Positions 37,662 through 56,408 of a stretch of 64,000 nt of DNA are shown one piece after another; the stretch's first letter is position 1; each line of letters begins with the position of its first letter. The notes beneath the pieces are model-generated. The model ran no database searches, was not told the DNA's origin, and saw only the letters and a list, made by a program, of their open reading frames with translations. The stretch spans positions 2,330,192 to 2,394,191 of the forward strand of contig CM030935.1 in NCBI GenBank assembly GCA_018136815.1, read 5' to 3'. The DNA is from Isochrysis galbana (Eukaryota; Haptophyta; Isochrysidales; Isochrysidaceae). A program made the position numbers and the translations under genes.

Positions 37662-37871
37662 TCCATGATCCTACATGTGAAACACAGGAACAGTGTTTTT
37701 TTTCGGAGGCCCAAAACATATGTTTTTCGCTGTTTTATTTCGGGCGGCCCCCCTACCCCACACATATGTTTTTTACATTGTTTTTCTCTGTTTTTTTTCG
37801 ACGGCAAAAAACATACTGTTTTTGCTGTTTTATTTCTAAGTTTGGCTGTGTTTCACATGTAGGTCCATGAT
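37662..37871. mobile_element. Inverted-repeat element (37670-37863), family 3, short copy
   Basis: Left end CCTACATGTGAAACACAG and right end its exact complement; TCCATGAT duplicated at 37662-37669 and 37864-37871. The 194-bp element is rich in CTGTTTTT and contains TTTTTTTTCGGAGGCCCAAA, matching the long copy at 34332. It is a miniature inverted-repeat element (MITE). Confidence 0.93.
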
Positions 37872-38157
37872 CCATGATGCGTGGCCATGTTGGCCTTGTT
37901 GGTGCACTGCTGTCTAGGGGTGGCACGGGCCGTGGCTCGTGCCCACCTGGGTCGGGGGGGCGCCCTCTCGCGGGCGCTTCGGGTGCGTGGCGTCGAGCAT
38001 GGCAGCATGGCCCGATCGTCCGTCGCGGCGGGCGGCGGGGTTGGCGGCAGGAGGGGAGGGGAGCGGCGCGAGCTCGCGAGCTAAATGACCCGATCTCTTT
38101 AAAGATAGTTGGAGCAGTAGATGAATATATCCCGTATCGCGTCCGGCACGGCGCGGT
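37872..38157. promoter_or_regulatory. Upstream region of GLE1 with an A/T palindrome
   Basis: TCTTTAAAGA (38096-38105) lies 52 bp before the start codon. Minus-strand sequence here (ctccaaCTATCTTTAAAGAGATCGGG then GTCATTTAGC..CGCCGCTCCCCTCCCCTCCTGC) parallels the element at 55915-56303, so the GLE1 upstream region overlaps a diverged copy of that repeat. Confidence 0.45.
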
Positions 38158-40899
38158 ATGCGGCTCTCGCTCTGCGAGGAGGATCTGCTCGTGTGCGCGC
38201 CGCCGGAGGCGGGTGTAGTGGGCGGGCGGTACGCGTCTGCGGCGCCGCGCAGCCTGCTAGAGCTTGTGCCCTCGCCGCCCGCCTCCCGCCTCGAGCCCAA
38301 GCTCCTGCTTCTGGGTGAGGCAGTCGAGGAGAGCGAGCGGAACTTTGCGGCCCTCAGGAGGGAGGAACTACGTGCGGTGGGACGCGCCGCCGCGGCGCGG
38401 CAGGGCGGAGACAAGGAGTCAGAGGCACTTCGCCTGAAGCTTCTGGAGCATGTCCATGCCGCTGCCCGCAGCGCCGTCGAAGCCGGCCAGGGTGCAGCAC
38501 ATGCGCTGAAGCTCGAGATGGCAGAGGCAAAGAGGCAGAGGGAGAGGGAGCTCGCCGAGCGGAGGCAAAGGCTTGCCGAGGCGGCCGCGATAGCTGAGGA
38601 ACAGGCCAAGGCCGAAGCTGAAGCCGAGGCGGCGGCTAAGGCCGCCGCAGAGGCTGCGGCGGCAGCCAAGGTGGCAGAAGATGCGAAGCCACCGGCTGAG
38701 GCCAAGTCCGCGCAACACGGCCAGGCCACGGATGGCGATACGGTAGCCAAGCCACCGACTGAGACTGTTGGTGTGGCGGCACCTGGAGGCACGTGCGGGA
38801 ATCTCGCGCAAGTTGCGCAGCCAGTGCTTGCTACGGCTGCGACGCCGGCATGCTCATCCGGCCCTATCGGCGAGAGCAGCGTTCCCGCGTCGGTGGTGGT
38901 TAGCGCAGAGCTAGCGCCAGCGCCAACAAAGGCGATCGCCCCTCAAACAGATGTGGGGATCTTGACAACGGAATGGGAGGAGGCTCTTGCCTTTGTTCAG
39001 AAGTATGACAGCAACAAACCGCGCGGCGATCTGGGAGCTCAATGTCGACAGGTCTTGCACTTCACCTTAACACCTTTCCTCCTCCCATAGAGTGTCCTCA
39101 AGCCGTGGCGCAATTGTTGATACCACCTCGATACCCCTGCGCGGCCTCTCAGCCTCGCAAGCAAGGTTGACACTCGCTCTTTTGGTTCCAGGTGGCATTA
39201 TTTGTTGGACAGACGTCACGAGTTCAGTATGTTGTCTGGTGAGCGCTACCCTTTTGACGATACTAGTCCATTCGCATGGGCTCCTAGAGCCAGCCCTTGC
39301 CCTATTGGATCTTTGAGCACTTACAAGCTTTGGCTCTCATGCGTTTACAGTGCGTTTGCGTCCCCGCTGTTTTCTCAGGGAGAAGGCGGAGGCTGTTGCA
39401 GAAGCGCTAAACTTCATGCATCATCAAGGCGGCGATCCCGCTCTTCACGCCGGTTTGTCTGCATTCTCTGCCAAGCTCCTCGCGCAGGTGAGTGTGGACT
39501 GTGCCCCCACTTTATGATAGCCCATCTTTTGTTAGTATGTTGCTCGCTGCACGACTGGCGAGGGCCGGGTCGGCGGTCATCTATGATCTAACATACTTCA
39601 CTTGCGAAGATTTGAGCCACAATATGGGCCTTCTAAGGCCATGGAGCAGGCTGTGGGCGAGGAGCCTAGGCCAAACTCCATGATGCTCTCATAGACCATA
39701 TGCCCAACTACCTTGGTGTCCACACTTTGCGTCCTACCAGGCCACGTGAGTGCCCAAACATGTCACTTGACCGGCCTTCATTGGATTTTGTCTCAGGGTT
39801 CGATGGTGGTAGAGAAGTCACCTGCAATGGCTTACCCCCTAGCAATGCTCGCTCTCTCCGTGGGGACGCGTTTCGAGGCCGTTTGGCACCACCTTCGCCA
39901 CCACTTTATCCATGCGTGCTCATACGTGGTTCCACATTACATTCGGCGGCCCCAGGGAGCAACCGACGAACAGTGGAAGAAAGTGATGGGGTATGCGGAG
40001 CGCGGGCGTGGGTTCGAGCCCAAGGAACAGTACTACAATCGGATGGCAGGCTATGTCACTCTGTGGGCCGCCATCTTGCAGGCACGCGACGTCCTCGCCG
40101 TGCCCACTATTGTGCTCTCACTTCAAATTGTCATGCGATCGCCGGATCAAGCCGTGGCCTCGAATATTTTTTCTAGCCCTCTTACTCTTGGCTCGTCTTC
40201 TCCCATCTCATCCCGGATGGATCATGCGCACCGCAGGCAGAACACCTTCCCTTGTATGATCACCGCTCAGAGAGTATGACTATGCACCACACGCCGAACC
40301 CCCATGGAGTCACTACAGCTTGGAGCTGGATCGCTCGAGTGCTCAATCAAAAGCCTCAGCGCATTACCGCGACCATCTTGCTTGCCTTCCTAAAACCGTG
40401 CGTCCGGCACTTCTGGCACATATCGAGCTCGCCCACACACTGCCCTTACTTGGCGTTAGTTTCTAGCTAATCAAACATGTGTCACTTCTCTGTGGACGGT
40501 GTTGCCGGGCAAGGTGGTTCGCGCACATTGCTCCAGGCCGTTTAAAATGCCAGTTCTGCTAGTGCAATCATGTTGACACCGCCAGCGCGCTGCCCGTTCC
40601 ACACATATAGGTGTGCTCATGCTCTCTGCCGAACTTACCCGCGCCAATTTCGGAAGCTGCTCCGCTTCTTGCACGTTGTATACCTTCCAATGCTCGAGGG
40701 ACTCGTCGGGGCTTCAGCAACACAGGGTACTCAAGGTGCTGAGGAGCGAGCAGCATTGGCAGTGCTCACCTCTTGGGTGGAAGACACCCGACAAGCGCTC
40801 GAGAGGAGCGGAGGGCAGCTGCAGCCGCCGGCGGACGCCACGGAAATGCCCAACTTCATCATCCCAGATGACACACGCGATGCGGATGAGGGGTGGTAG
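38158..40899 (+). CDS. GLE1: mRNA export factor GLE1, six exons (about 594 aa)
   Basis: Exons 38158-39051, 39192-39238, 39379-39487, 39797-40081 (or 40090), 40237-40397 and 40611-40899; all phases close. Exon 1 holds the long Ala/Glu/Lys coiled coil (MAEAKRQRERELAERRQRLA) and WEEALAFVQKYDSNKPRGD. The GLE1 domain follows: VALFVGQTSRVQYVVW, EKAEAVAEALNFMHHQGGDP, LSAFSAKLLAQGSMVVEKSP, AMAYPLAMLALS, ACSYVVPHYIRRPQG, YYNRMAGYVTLWAAILQ, NPHGVTTAWSWIARVLNQKP, ATILLAFLKPCAHALCRTYP and RQFRKLLRFLHVVYLPMLEG. GLE1 sits at the cytoplasmic face of the nuclear pore and, with inositol hexakisphosphate, activates the DEAD-box helicase DBP5 to release exported mRNA. The fourth intron can be read as GC-AG (donor GCACGC) or, nine bases later, as GT-AG; both keep frame. 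Confidence 0.9.
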
Positions 40900-41430
40900 A
40901 CACTCCTCTCGCCCTTCGAACTGATTTCGAACTGATGACGTGTCCATGTGGTGTGCGCACGCGCGTGCGTGCATAGAGATTCCCCGTCCAACAACAAGAT
41001 GCATGGAGGTTGTCACAACGCAGTCGTGAGACGGCGCGCAGTCGTATGTTGTACACGTGAAGTCCTAGCATGTAAATAGCAGTAAAAAAATCGTCTTAAT
41101 AGTCTCACCGCGCCCGCGACTCTGCACCTTAGCTATGCAGCCACGCCCGCTACTCTCTCCCCCCTCCGCCTGCCTTGCGGCCCGTCCCCTCGTGCGCTAC
41201 TTAGGGGCTGGGTGTATGGGGTTTCTTGCAGTAGACGGCGTGCTCCGATATGTATATAGCATTAAGGCAAGACAACGAGTGATCGAAATTGCGCCCTCAA
41301 AGCCCAAATGCGGCGTGCCTACTCAGCGCCCCCTCCCCCTGCAGCTTCGGTACCGAGTGAAGGCAGACTGCCTCGTGTGTCTCCATTTGGTAGCACCACG
41401 GTGGGTGCTATCATGCTCGGGATTAGTGTC
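40900..41430. other. 3' flank of GLE1 and a small shared repeat
   Basis: 41085-41140 (AAAAAAATCGTCTTAATAGT then CTCACCGCGCCCGCGACTCT) resembles 17085-17145. No gene is supported; the open frame 41135-41461 does not resemble a known family. Confidence 0.45.
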
Positions 41431-42301
41431 TTGCTCGGCAGGGCGTATGGGTTCACGTTGACACGCCCTCGAGGGCCCATTACAGTAGCTTGGGCAAGGT
41501 GTTAACCCATCTGGCCTCTCACAAGTGTTGACGCAGGGCATAACAAGTGTTGACACGGTGTTGACGCACTTTCACTTGTCACTGTTGCGGTTGCTGGTTG
41601 CTGATTTTGCTTGCTTTAGCGGGCAGCGCGGCAGCGCGCGCAAGGGAATGCGCGGTCAAATGACAAAATGCCTATCGGGACACGCGCGGCCCCGCGGCCC
41701 CGCGCAGGTGGAACGCGCAGGCGACGCGCAGCGCGCAACTGTCGCATCCGCGATCGACCTTTTTGTATTAGAAGTTGTTTGCGTTTCTATGTTCCCTCCT
41801 TGCAGGCTAGCCACGAGTCACCGTCGCAGTGTCCTACATTCGTCCATTCGCCCTTGTTGCCCTCGCCTCCTTTATCGCCTCCTTTGTCGCCTGCTTGCCC
41901 CTCACCTGGCTTACCTCCTTGCGTGCTCCTCGCGTTTTAGGCTAAGTCGCGCGATCAGGTATCGCCGGTGCAAGGAACCGCCCCCTTGTGCAGGTGCAAC
42001 CGCGCAAGCTCCGAGTCGGCCGTGGTGCCCGCGCCGAAGAGCAACTCCCCACTTGCCACTTGGCCGTGCAGCTCCTCGTGCGCGCGCACGCGCGGCACGT
42101 AGCATTCAGTGGGTGCGTGAGTGCGTGGGTGCGTGGGTGCACAGAAGTACACAGCACCAGCAGTGTGGTGTTAACCCGCCTGCTGGTACCAACACCTGCA
42201 GATTTAGGTGTTAACGCATGTGCCACACCTAGCCAATGGAGGTGTTAACGCAAAGTGGGTCAACACCGGGTAAACGTGAACCCATACACCCTGCTGCTCG
42301 G
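41431..42301. mobile_element. hAT-like element (41439-42293) with subterminal repeats
   Basis: Left end CAGGGCGTATGGGTTCACGT, right end read inward CAGGGTGTATGGGTTCACGT. Flanks are TTGCTCGG (41431-41438) and CTGCTCGG (42294-42301), seven of eight bases equal. CAGGG at the tips is usual for hAT. Inside both ends the motif GTGTTRAC recurs many times (left: about 41495, 41526, 41547, 41558; right, in mixed orientation: 42168, 42210, 42243 and inverted 42261), the layout of hAT transposase subterminal binding sites. The interior has no recognisable transposase. Confidence 0.87.
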
Positions 42302-42810
42302 TGAGTTGCTGCTGACGGGATATAACACTACTACTAATAATAGTAATAGTAGTAATAAAACATCTGAGCTCTGAGCATTAGTACCACTACTCCCACTAGC
42401 CCGGTACTATCACGACACTCCTCAGCGCACTTGCCCGCACACCTTGACGCGTGTTGATGCCACAGACACAGATACATATGTACCCTTAAATCTCCCCCCT
42501 CCCCCCTCGCAAACCCCCGGCTCCCATTATAACTCCCCACAAATTACAATGGGTGAAAACCCAGTGAGGCGGACCGACCTACGTCGGGCGACTCACCAGA
42601 GCGAAAAGCACCGGGGGGAGGGGGGGTCCTCTCGCCTCTCGTCCGTGAAGCTGAACGGCCCTTACAGCTTTCGCCGCGAGCGATCCTCGAGAAATGAAAG
42701 ACTGCGCTCGAGGCTCGAGGTACCTGCCACAAGGGTCCCCGTAGGCGCCTTGAGCCTCTCCCTCCTCATCTCCCTCCTATCGCCGGCCGCCCCTCTCCAC
42801 CCGTTTGCTC
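42302..42810. other. Intergenic, TAG microsatellite
   Basis: TAATAGTAATAGTAGTAATA at 42335-42356, followed by AAAACATCTGAGCTCTGAGC, a strongly diverged inverted LINE tip. No gene seen. Confidence 0.5.
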
Positions 42811-43400
42811 AACTAAGTTTATACTTGGTTGCGATGGAGCGCGCCGGCGTGAACTCCCCTCTCCTCCGGGCCCCCCGCCGAGGGCGGCCCCCCTACCCCC
42901 CCGGACCAGTCGCTGGCGAAGCGGCCGCGTCCACCCTCGGAGGCCGAAAAAAAATATTCTTGAAGATGCCTACTGCTAGTGCCCCCCACTGCCCTTGCCG
43001 CGCAGGTTCCCTTCGACAATGCCCTTGCCCCACCCTCACTCTCCTTTCCGCTCCCCCCCTCGTTCCTTGCTTGTTCGGTTTCGGGGGGTCGACCCATGTG
43101 CACTACCTTGGGTCTGGCTTCGGGGGAGGGGGGAGGCAGGCCTTTTGGTTATATTGTGGTTGTACGCATTGTGCTGCATTTCCTTGTGGGGGCCCAACCG
43201 CAAGGCTTTCCCCTGGGGTGGGTCGTGCGGGAGGTTTTACCTCCCTGGTTCCGGGGCGCTAGCCTTGGTCGCACCCTCGGAGGCCGAGCAGGTGCGTGTG
43301 ACTCAGGTCGCGCCACACGGCCCGTGGCCCCGGCCACACCACCCACAGCAGCCATGCTGGCCTCCCCGATGGGAGACAGCTGACTGCAGCAGCTTCTTCG
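42811..43400 (+). repeat. Hairpin-headed repeat, family A, plus copy (interrupted)
   Basis: Head AACTAAGTTTATACTTGGTT (42811-42830), then GCGATGGAGCGCGCC. The body matches 37075-37447 in inverse orientation but is split at CACCCTCGGAGGCCG by a 325-bp LINE tail (42947-43271), after which GAGCAGGTGCGTGTG, CACCACCCACAGCAGCCATG and CTGGCCTCCCCGATGGG resume. Reading through without the insertion restores the KRPRPPSEAEQ frame seen in the other copy. Confidence 0.88.
42932..43286 (-). mobile_element. LINE 3' tail insertion (42947-43271) with 15-bp target duplication
   Basis: CACCCTCGGAGGCCG occurs at 42932-42946 and 43272-43286. The insert, on the minus strand, contains CAAAAGGCCTGCC, AAGGTAGTGCACATGGG, CGAAACCGAACAAGCAAGGA, AAGGGCATTGTCGAAGG and GTAGGCATCTTCAAG, and ends in a T-run. 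A duplication of this length is expected of target-primed reverse transcription. The tip is a variant of the usual LINE terminus. Confidence 0.87.
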
Positions 43401-43943
43401 GACTCGGAGCTCGAAGTTTGTAAAAAGCTGAAGGACACGGCGGACTGCATGCAGTCGCTCATGTGCAACAGTTTGGGAACACCGACGCCTTCAACGCAGT
43501 CGATTACTTTGATATGTGGCCCATCACCATGCAAGATGTCTGCTACAAGGAATACGCGCGCTCTCCGGCAAGAAGAAACTCGCTGCTTCGTGAACTTATC
43601 ATGTTCTAATCATGTTCTTTATTGTAGATCTCAGCCCTCCGGGAGGGTCTAGCTGGTGTGGGGAGGCCCCCCCTGCATGCCAAAGGGCAGCGCAGGAGGG
43701 TGGGCGGTTCCCGCTCCCCCCCACTAGGGTGGGCCGGGAGAGGGGGGAGGGAGCATGCCCTCCCCCATGCGAACCCCAACTAAGCCAGCTATAAAACTTA
43801 GCTCTTAGTTCGTCACTTTCACTTACACTAGAATTGCTCATGACTCATGAGTACATCCAGTTTTATACTTATGATGTAGGTGGGATGCGATGTACAAGCA
43901 AAGGAGAACTACGTTTACCCCACACACAACGCCACCGGCCGCA
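43401..43943. repeat. Hairpin-headed short repeat (43650-43812) and flank
   Basis: On the minus strand AACTAAGAGCTAAGTTTTAT-AGCTGGCTTAGTT is followed by GGGGTTCGCATGGGGGAGGG and a palindromic G/C body (GGGAGCATGCCCTCCC), equivalent to the end of the 17160-17312 copy. The rest of the interval has no gene; a frame at 43420-43600 is unremarkable. Confidence 0.6.
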
Positions 43944-52312
<8,369 letters not shown>

Positions 52313-52765
52313 AGCCCTCATGTTGAGAGTCGGGTCTCGGTGCCGCGACCATCACAGCCCGTCGTCGTTGGCGACGCATAAGTGCCCAGATGAGGGCTGT
52401 TGATTCGTTAGGTCTTGATGTTGCTGTGCCATTCACGATGCTTTCTTTGCTAGTCCTGTCGCTGGCTGAGCTCGCATTGGTCCATAGGCTTTTGTTGGCA
52501 CAGAAAATGAAGATGAATAAATAACACAACTTTTGCAAATAATTTAAATAATTATTTTTGTAGAAAAATTATGATCTCGCCTCGTTCGCGGCCTTGGGCT
52601 CCGTGAAACCACGCCTTCATCCCTCCACTCTTGCGGCGACTCGCGACTCCTCGTGCTAGCTCAGGGTTGAGAAATAGCCCGGTCACCCACTATGGGCTAT
52701 GGGGGTGCGGAGGGCACCAGCTACAATGGGTGAATGAAGGGCTTAATAAGCTCCCTATGGCTTCC
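52313..52765. other. HSP90 3' untranslated region and flank
   Basis: An A/T-rich block AATAATTTAAATAATTATTT (about 52537-52558) likely marks the end of the transcript region. 52678-52720 repeats a block seen at 5670-5715. Confidence 0.5.
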
Positions 52766-53283
52766 GGTACCGATTTTTGTGTGGGCGGAGCTCTCGCTCG
52801 CGCCCACCCCCTTCTCCGCGCTCTCTCTCCCCTCTCCTGCGACACGCGCGATGGCGCGCCTGCGGCCTGCGGCAGGCCTCCAGCTGCCCTCTGGCGACCC
52901 CTGGAGGCTCCTGGAGGCCAGCTCAAGGGGCAGAGGAGGCTGGGGCTGGACCCTGGCCTCCCCTGCCTCTCCCCTCTCCCTCGCTCGCGCTCCTGAGCCT
53001 CTGGGGCCCCCACGCTGCACCTGTCTGCCTGTCGACAAGGGGGGGCCGAGGGGGGGTTGGAGCGATGGGCTGCTCACGACTGACCAGGACGCGCGGCGAG
53101 GCAGGCAGGCAGGCAAGCCTGCCAGTGAGAGAGTGGGTCAGTAGGGCTGTCTGCTCCTTGCAAGCCATCAGGCATGCCAGGAGGATGGGTGGTTCCTCCC
53201 CCATGGCCCATGGCAGGGGAGGAGTGGAGAGAGGGGGGGGCTCGTGCCCCCCCTTGGGCGAACCAAGCAGTATAAACTTAGTT
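52766..53283 (-). repeat. Hairpin-headed G/C-rich repeat, family B, minus copy
   Basis: Inverted counterpart of 18880-19420. The head AACCAAGCAGTATAAACTTAGTT occupies 53261-53283; next to it, on the minus strand, is CGCCCAAGGGGGGGCACGAG. The far end includes GCGAGAGCTCCGCCCACACA (minus) and AAAAATCGGTACC. Overall similarity with the other copy is high but with many small indels. Confidence 0.88.
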
Positions 53284-53289
53284 GAAAAT

Positions 53290-53640
53290 TATTAATATTA
53301 ATGTTGTATCCTAGCCAACCCCTCTAGCTAATTGGCTACAACTTTTCAGCCCCGGAATCCCGCCATGCCTGACGAGCCAGATGTCCGAGTGGCCGAGTGG
53401 TACCGGGGGACGGACCGCGGGGAGGGGGCACTGCCCCCTCCCTGTATTTTTCCTCCCCCCTGTGCCTGTGCACGCACCAACCCTGCGCATCCCAGCAGCA
53501 CACCCAAACGGGGCAGCAGAAGATAGATACGTTGGCGCCGGAGCGGGGAGCTGCCGCTCCCCCCTCCCCTCTCTCTTCCCTCTTCCTCCGCTCTTCCCTG
53601 CGGCTGCGGCGGGGGCCCATGGCGCGCGCCTTCGGCCCCA
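53290..53640 (+). repeat. Dispersed repeat D, copy 2
   Basis: Begins TATTAATGTTGTATCCTAGC; TAGCCAA (53313) can pair with TTGGCTA (53333). Same order of blocks as 25505-25830, ending in the region CCTGCGCATCCCAGCAGCAC. It directly abuts the end of the family B element. Confidence 0.85.
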
Positions 53641-54498
53641 CTTCAGGTCCCCAGATAGGGGTTGGAGGAAATATCCATTTTTTGGGGACCCAAACCCAAA
53701 TATCCATTTTTTATATCTATATCTTGAAAATATCCACAACCCTAGAAGCTGACCCCAAGCATGGACAGTGTATAGTATCCTTGTTGCGACTCTCTGTCCT
53801 CTATCCTCAGTCCCCGCTCATAGCCTCCCTGCCTCCCTTTCTTGCTTTCGCTGCTGCCGCCCTGGCTCTATGCTCTATGGGGGCTGCCACCTGGCGCGCA
53901 GCCAGTGCTAGTGCCAGTGCACGATAGGAGTTAGTACTAGTACGGTGGCGAAGCACTATAGAGCGCGGGCGTGGGAGTGCGAATTGTGGTGCACGCACCC
54001 AGGGAGGTTTTGGGTTGTCGAGTGCTCAGCCCATGCCAAAAGGCGTATGGCATGAGGGCGTGACTGACTAGGCCGCCGACCTAGCAGAGGCAGAGAGAGG
54101 GCCTTAGTCGCTATGAGCGCATGCGAAGGCGGATGGAGGCGCACGACGAGGCGCCTCCCCATGACCCCTACTGCATGAAAGTAGGGCTGGCGGTAGGCTT
54201 GAAGAATACTTCTATGAGCACTCAGGACGTTTATCATACGTCACGGCAAAGCACGAATACGGCCGTCAAGAGAGCTGATCGCACCCTAAGCGATCACGAG
54301 ACGCATCATCATCATCATGTACCACGCGCCATCTCGTAGCAATAACATCGAGTACGTACGATCATACCCTCGAATCCCATCCCCGATTCTATAAACTGGG
54401 TCGCTGCACTAGGAGCGCAGCCCCACCCCGCGCCCCCGCATCGTCGATGTGACGCATCCCACGTGTGTGTGCACTCCATAGCAGCACATGCACAACCT
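53641..54498. other. Intergenic, degenerate repeat pieces
   Basis: CCAAACCCAAATATCCATTTTT is partly repeated at 53670-53715. 54020-54060 (GTGCTCAGCCCATGCCAAAA then GGCGTATGGCATG) is a weak relative of 17185-17225. No gene is seen. Confidence 0.4.
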
Positions 54499-55832
54499 TC
54501 ATGCCCATCCCATTCGTCGAAGATACCCTTCTACCCGACCACTCAAGTCGTCGACCACGTACTTGTATTCGGGTGTCGAGAGGCGATCCACGATGGGATA
54601 CCTCTTCCGGCTAGCGGGATCTCCAGACGCCATGGCGCGGCACACAGCTTTCATGCGCCCGAATATCGAGCCCATGCCGGACTTCAGGACCCAGCTTATG
54701 ATCCATGCTGGTGCTATCTTTGGCGCTGGCTGCGAGCAAGAATACGAAAAGCGGACGGACGTTGGCGAAAGCGGCTCCACCATGATATCGATGATCGCCT
54801 TGATCCTTCCCAGCTTGAACAGCTTTCCTGTCGCATTGGGCTTGGGTGGCAGCTCGATTTCCCGCCCGGTAAGTGGGAGGACATCCTGCTGCGAGCAATG
54901 ACGAACACATAGCAAGAAGTTGCCGTCCCGAAGATTGTCGCAGCCAAAGCCCTGCAGACAGAGGTCCATGCATCCGTAGAGATTGACTTCAAACAACAGA
55001 TGTGCGATCACTTCGGTGGCGCTGGCTCCGTACACGATGGAACCGTGAGACACGAAGGGGAACCAAGAGGGGTACAAGTCACCCTCTCGGAATACCATCA
55101 ATGTGTGCTCGCATTGAATGCCGTCAAGCACAGCTTCCACCTTCGTGTCAATCATGTTGTTCGGTCCGGGCATCGGCCGCACTCGAGAGGATACCTTCGT
55201 GCCCTCGTCACTGACGGTCACGTCCCATCCCTCTGAGCTGCCGATCAACGTATCGAGAGCCTCCTCGCAGATGCGACCTCTCTTCTCGAGCAAGAACATC
55301 TCGCCTCCAGCGTCCGTCAAGTGTTTCAGTCTGCGTGCTGCCAGTTGCTCGCGACTGGGCCAACGGATAGACTCGTCAACGATGGGAAGGTGTTTGCGAA
55401 GCCACTGGAGCTCCTCGTAACCTTCAAGATATTTGGCCTGAGCACGCATGCGCAAATCCAGGTGATGAGTGGAAGCTCAGCGAGTTTGTGCGAGCATCGC
55501 GTCGCAACCTTAAATTCCCTAGCGTGTGCACTGCTACGCACCTCCCTCCAAAGGCGTAGGCAGTCCTGGACGCGCTCATAGATATCACTAGAGCGCGGAG
55601 GCAAGTCCCCATCGTGATGGCGCGCTGCTGAGCGGCGTGCACTGATTGCGCGCTCTGCCTCCAGCAGCGCTTTGCGCTTCGCCCGCTGCCCCGCTGTGTG
55701 CCACAGCCAGAGGCGGAGGAGGAGGAGAAGGAAACAGGCGGCGGTGAACCAGTAGATGTGTACCGTCCGTGCCTCGGCTGGGGGCGCGGGTGGTGGGCGC
55801 CGCACGAAGGGCAGCCACTTGGGCAGCGCCAT
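54499..55832 (-). CDS. Membrane-anchored START-like lipid-binding protein (409 aa)
   Basis: Exons complement(55542..55832) and complement(54499..55437); the 104-bp intron starts GTGCGT and ends GTGCTCAG, phase 0. The N-terminus has a hydrophobic span (YWFTAACFLLLLLRLWLW, residues ~27-44) preceded by a proline-rich stretch, then a helical linker (KRKALLEAERAISARRSAAR). Exon 2 contains a START-like region: GWDVTVSDEGTKVSSRV, KVEAVLDGIQCEHTLMVFRE, DLYPSWFPFVSHGSIVYGAS, CMDLCLQGFGCDNLRDGNFL, KAIIDIMVEPLSPTSVRFSY and APAWIISWVLKSGMGSIFGR. Proteins of this kind move or sense sterols, phospholipids or ceramides at membrane contact sites. The assignment rests on overall pattern, so the ligand is unknown. 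The start ATG sits behind a G/C-rich leader. Confidence 0.8.
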
Positions 55833-55914
55833 TGACGAGAGCCGCGGTGGAAGCGCGCGCCGCCCCCCGCTCCTTTGTTCCGATCTCTCGTTCGTAGTTG
55901 TCAGAGTTTTCTTG
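55833..55914. other. Upstream region of the START-like gene
   Basis: Short upstream segment, about 80 bp, before a repeat element begins. No recognisable promoter box. Confidence 0.3.
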
Positions 55915-56303
55915 TTGTCCTAGTTTAATCCTAGAGCTGAGGAACCGTGCCTCATCGGCAACGGAGCCCCTGGCGAGGGCGAGCGCGAGGACGGAGCGGA
56001 CATGGCTGGGCGATTGGCGATGGATAGGCTGAGGCTGGGGCTGAGGATGAGGATTGGTACGGATGGAGTGTTGAGAACGAGAACGAGGACGCTAGACGCT
56101 AGCACTCGCGCTAGCGCTAGCGCTGGCTCGCGCTCGCGCGTAATTGGTACTTGGCTAGGGGGGTCGTCGGAGCGCGGTCGCTTCGGCGACAGTGGCGTGT
56201 CCATGAGCAGCTCGTCCATGTCGGCGGGGTCGGCGTGAGGAGGAGAGGGGAGCGGCGCGCGCTCCATGCTCCATGACCCTATGACCTATCGTTTTAACGA
56301 TAG
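55915..56303 (-). repeat. Hairpin-headed element with short M-E-R-A reading frame
   Basis: Head CTATCGTTTTAACGATAG (56286-56303; 8-bp stem, TT loop), then GGTCATAGGGTCATGGAGC. On the minus strand a frame opens at 56267: MERAPLPSPPHADPADMDEL then LMDTPLSPKRPRSDDPPSQV. The far end, GGGGCTCCGTTGCCGATGAG..GGTTCCTCAGCTCTAGGATT, matches 61605-61665 (minus) and 15860-15910 (minus). A diverged relative of the head and reading frame lies at 37990-38110. It could be a short element, or the first exon of a gene duplicated with its promoter. Confidence 0.55.
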
Positions 56304-56408
56304 TTGTACTACTACATGCTACATGTAAATTCCAGTAGATTTTCCTAGAGTACATATGCGGCGTGGTATTCCCAGACTTCACACTTCACACACTTCACCA
56401 TTCAAACG
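56304..56408. promoter_or_regulatory. Upstream region of the BRCT gene
   Basis: 105 bp between the palindrome and the start codon; CACACTTCACACACTTCACC precedes the ATG. No TATA box is evident apart from the A/T palindrome next to it. Confidence 0.3.

Noticed and set aside
38121..38318. Upstream ATG for GLE1 at 38121
   Set aside because: It is in a different frame from the conserved protein.
40005..40022. B-box-like GGGTTCGAGCCC suggesting a tRNA
   Set aside because: It lies in GLE1 coding sequence (G-R-G-F-E-P-K-E) without any tRNA fold around it.
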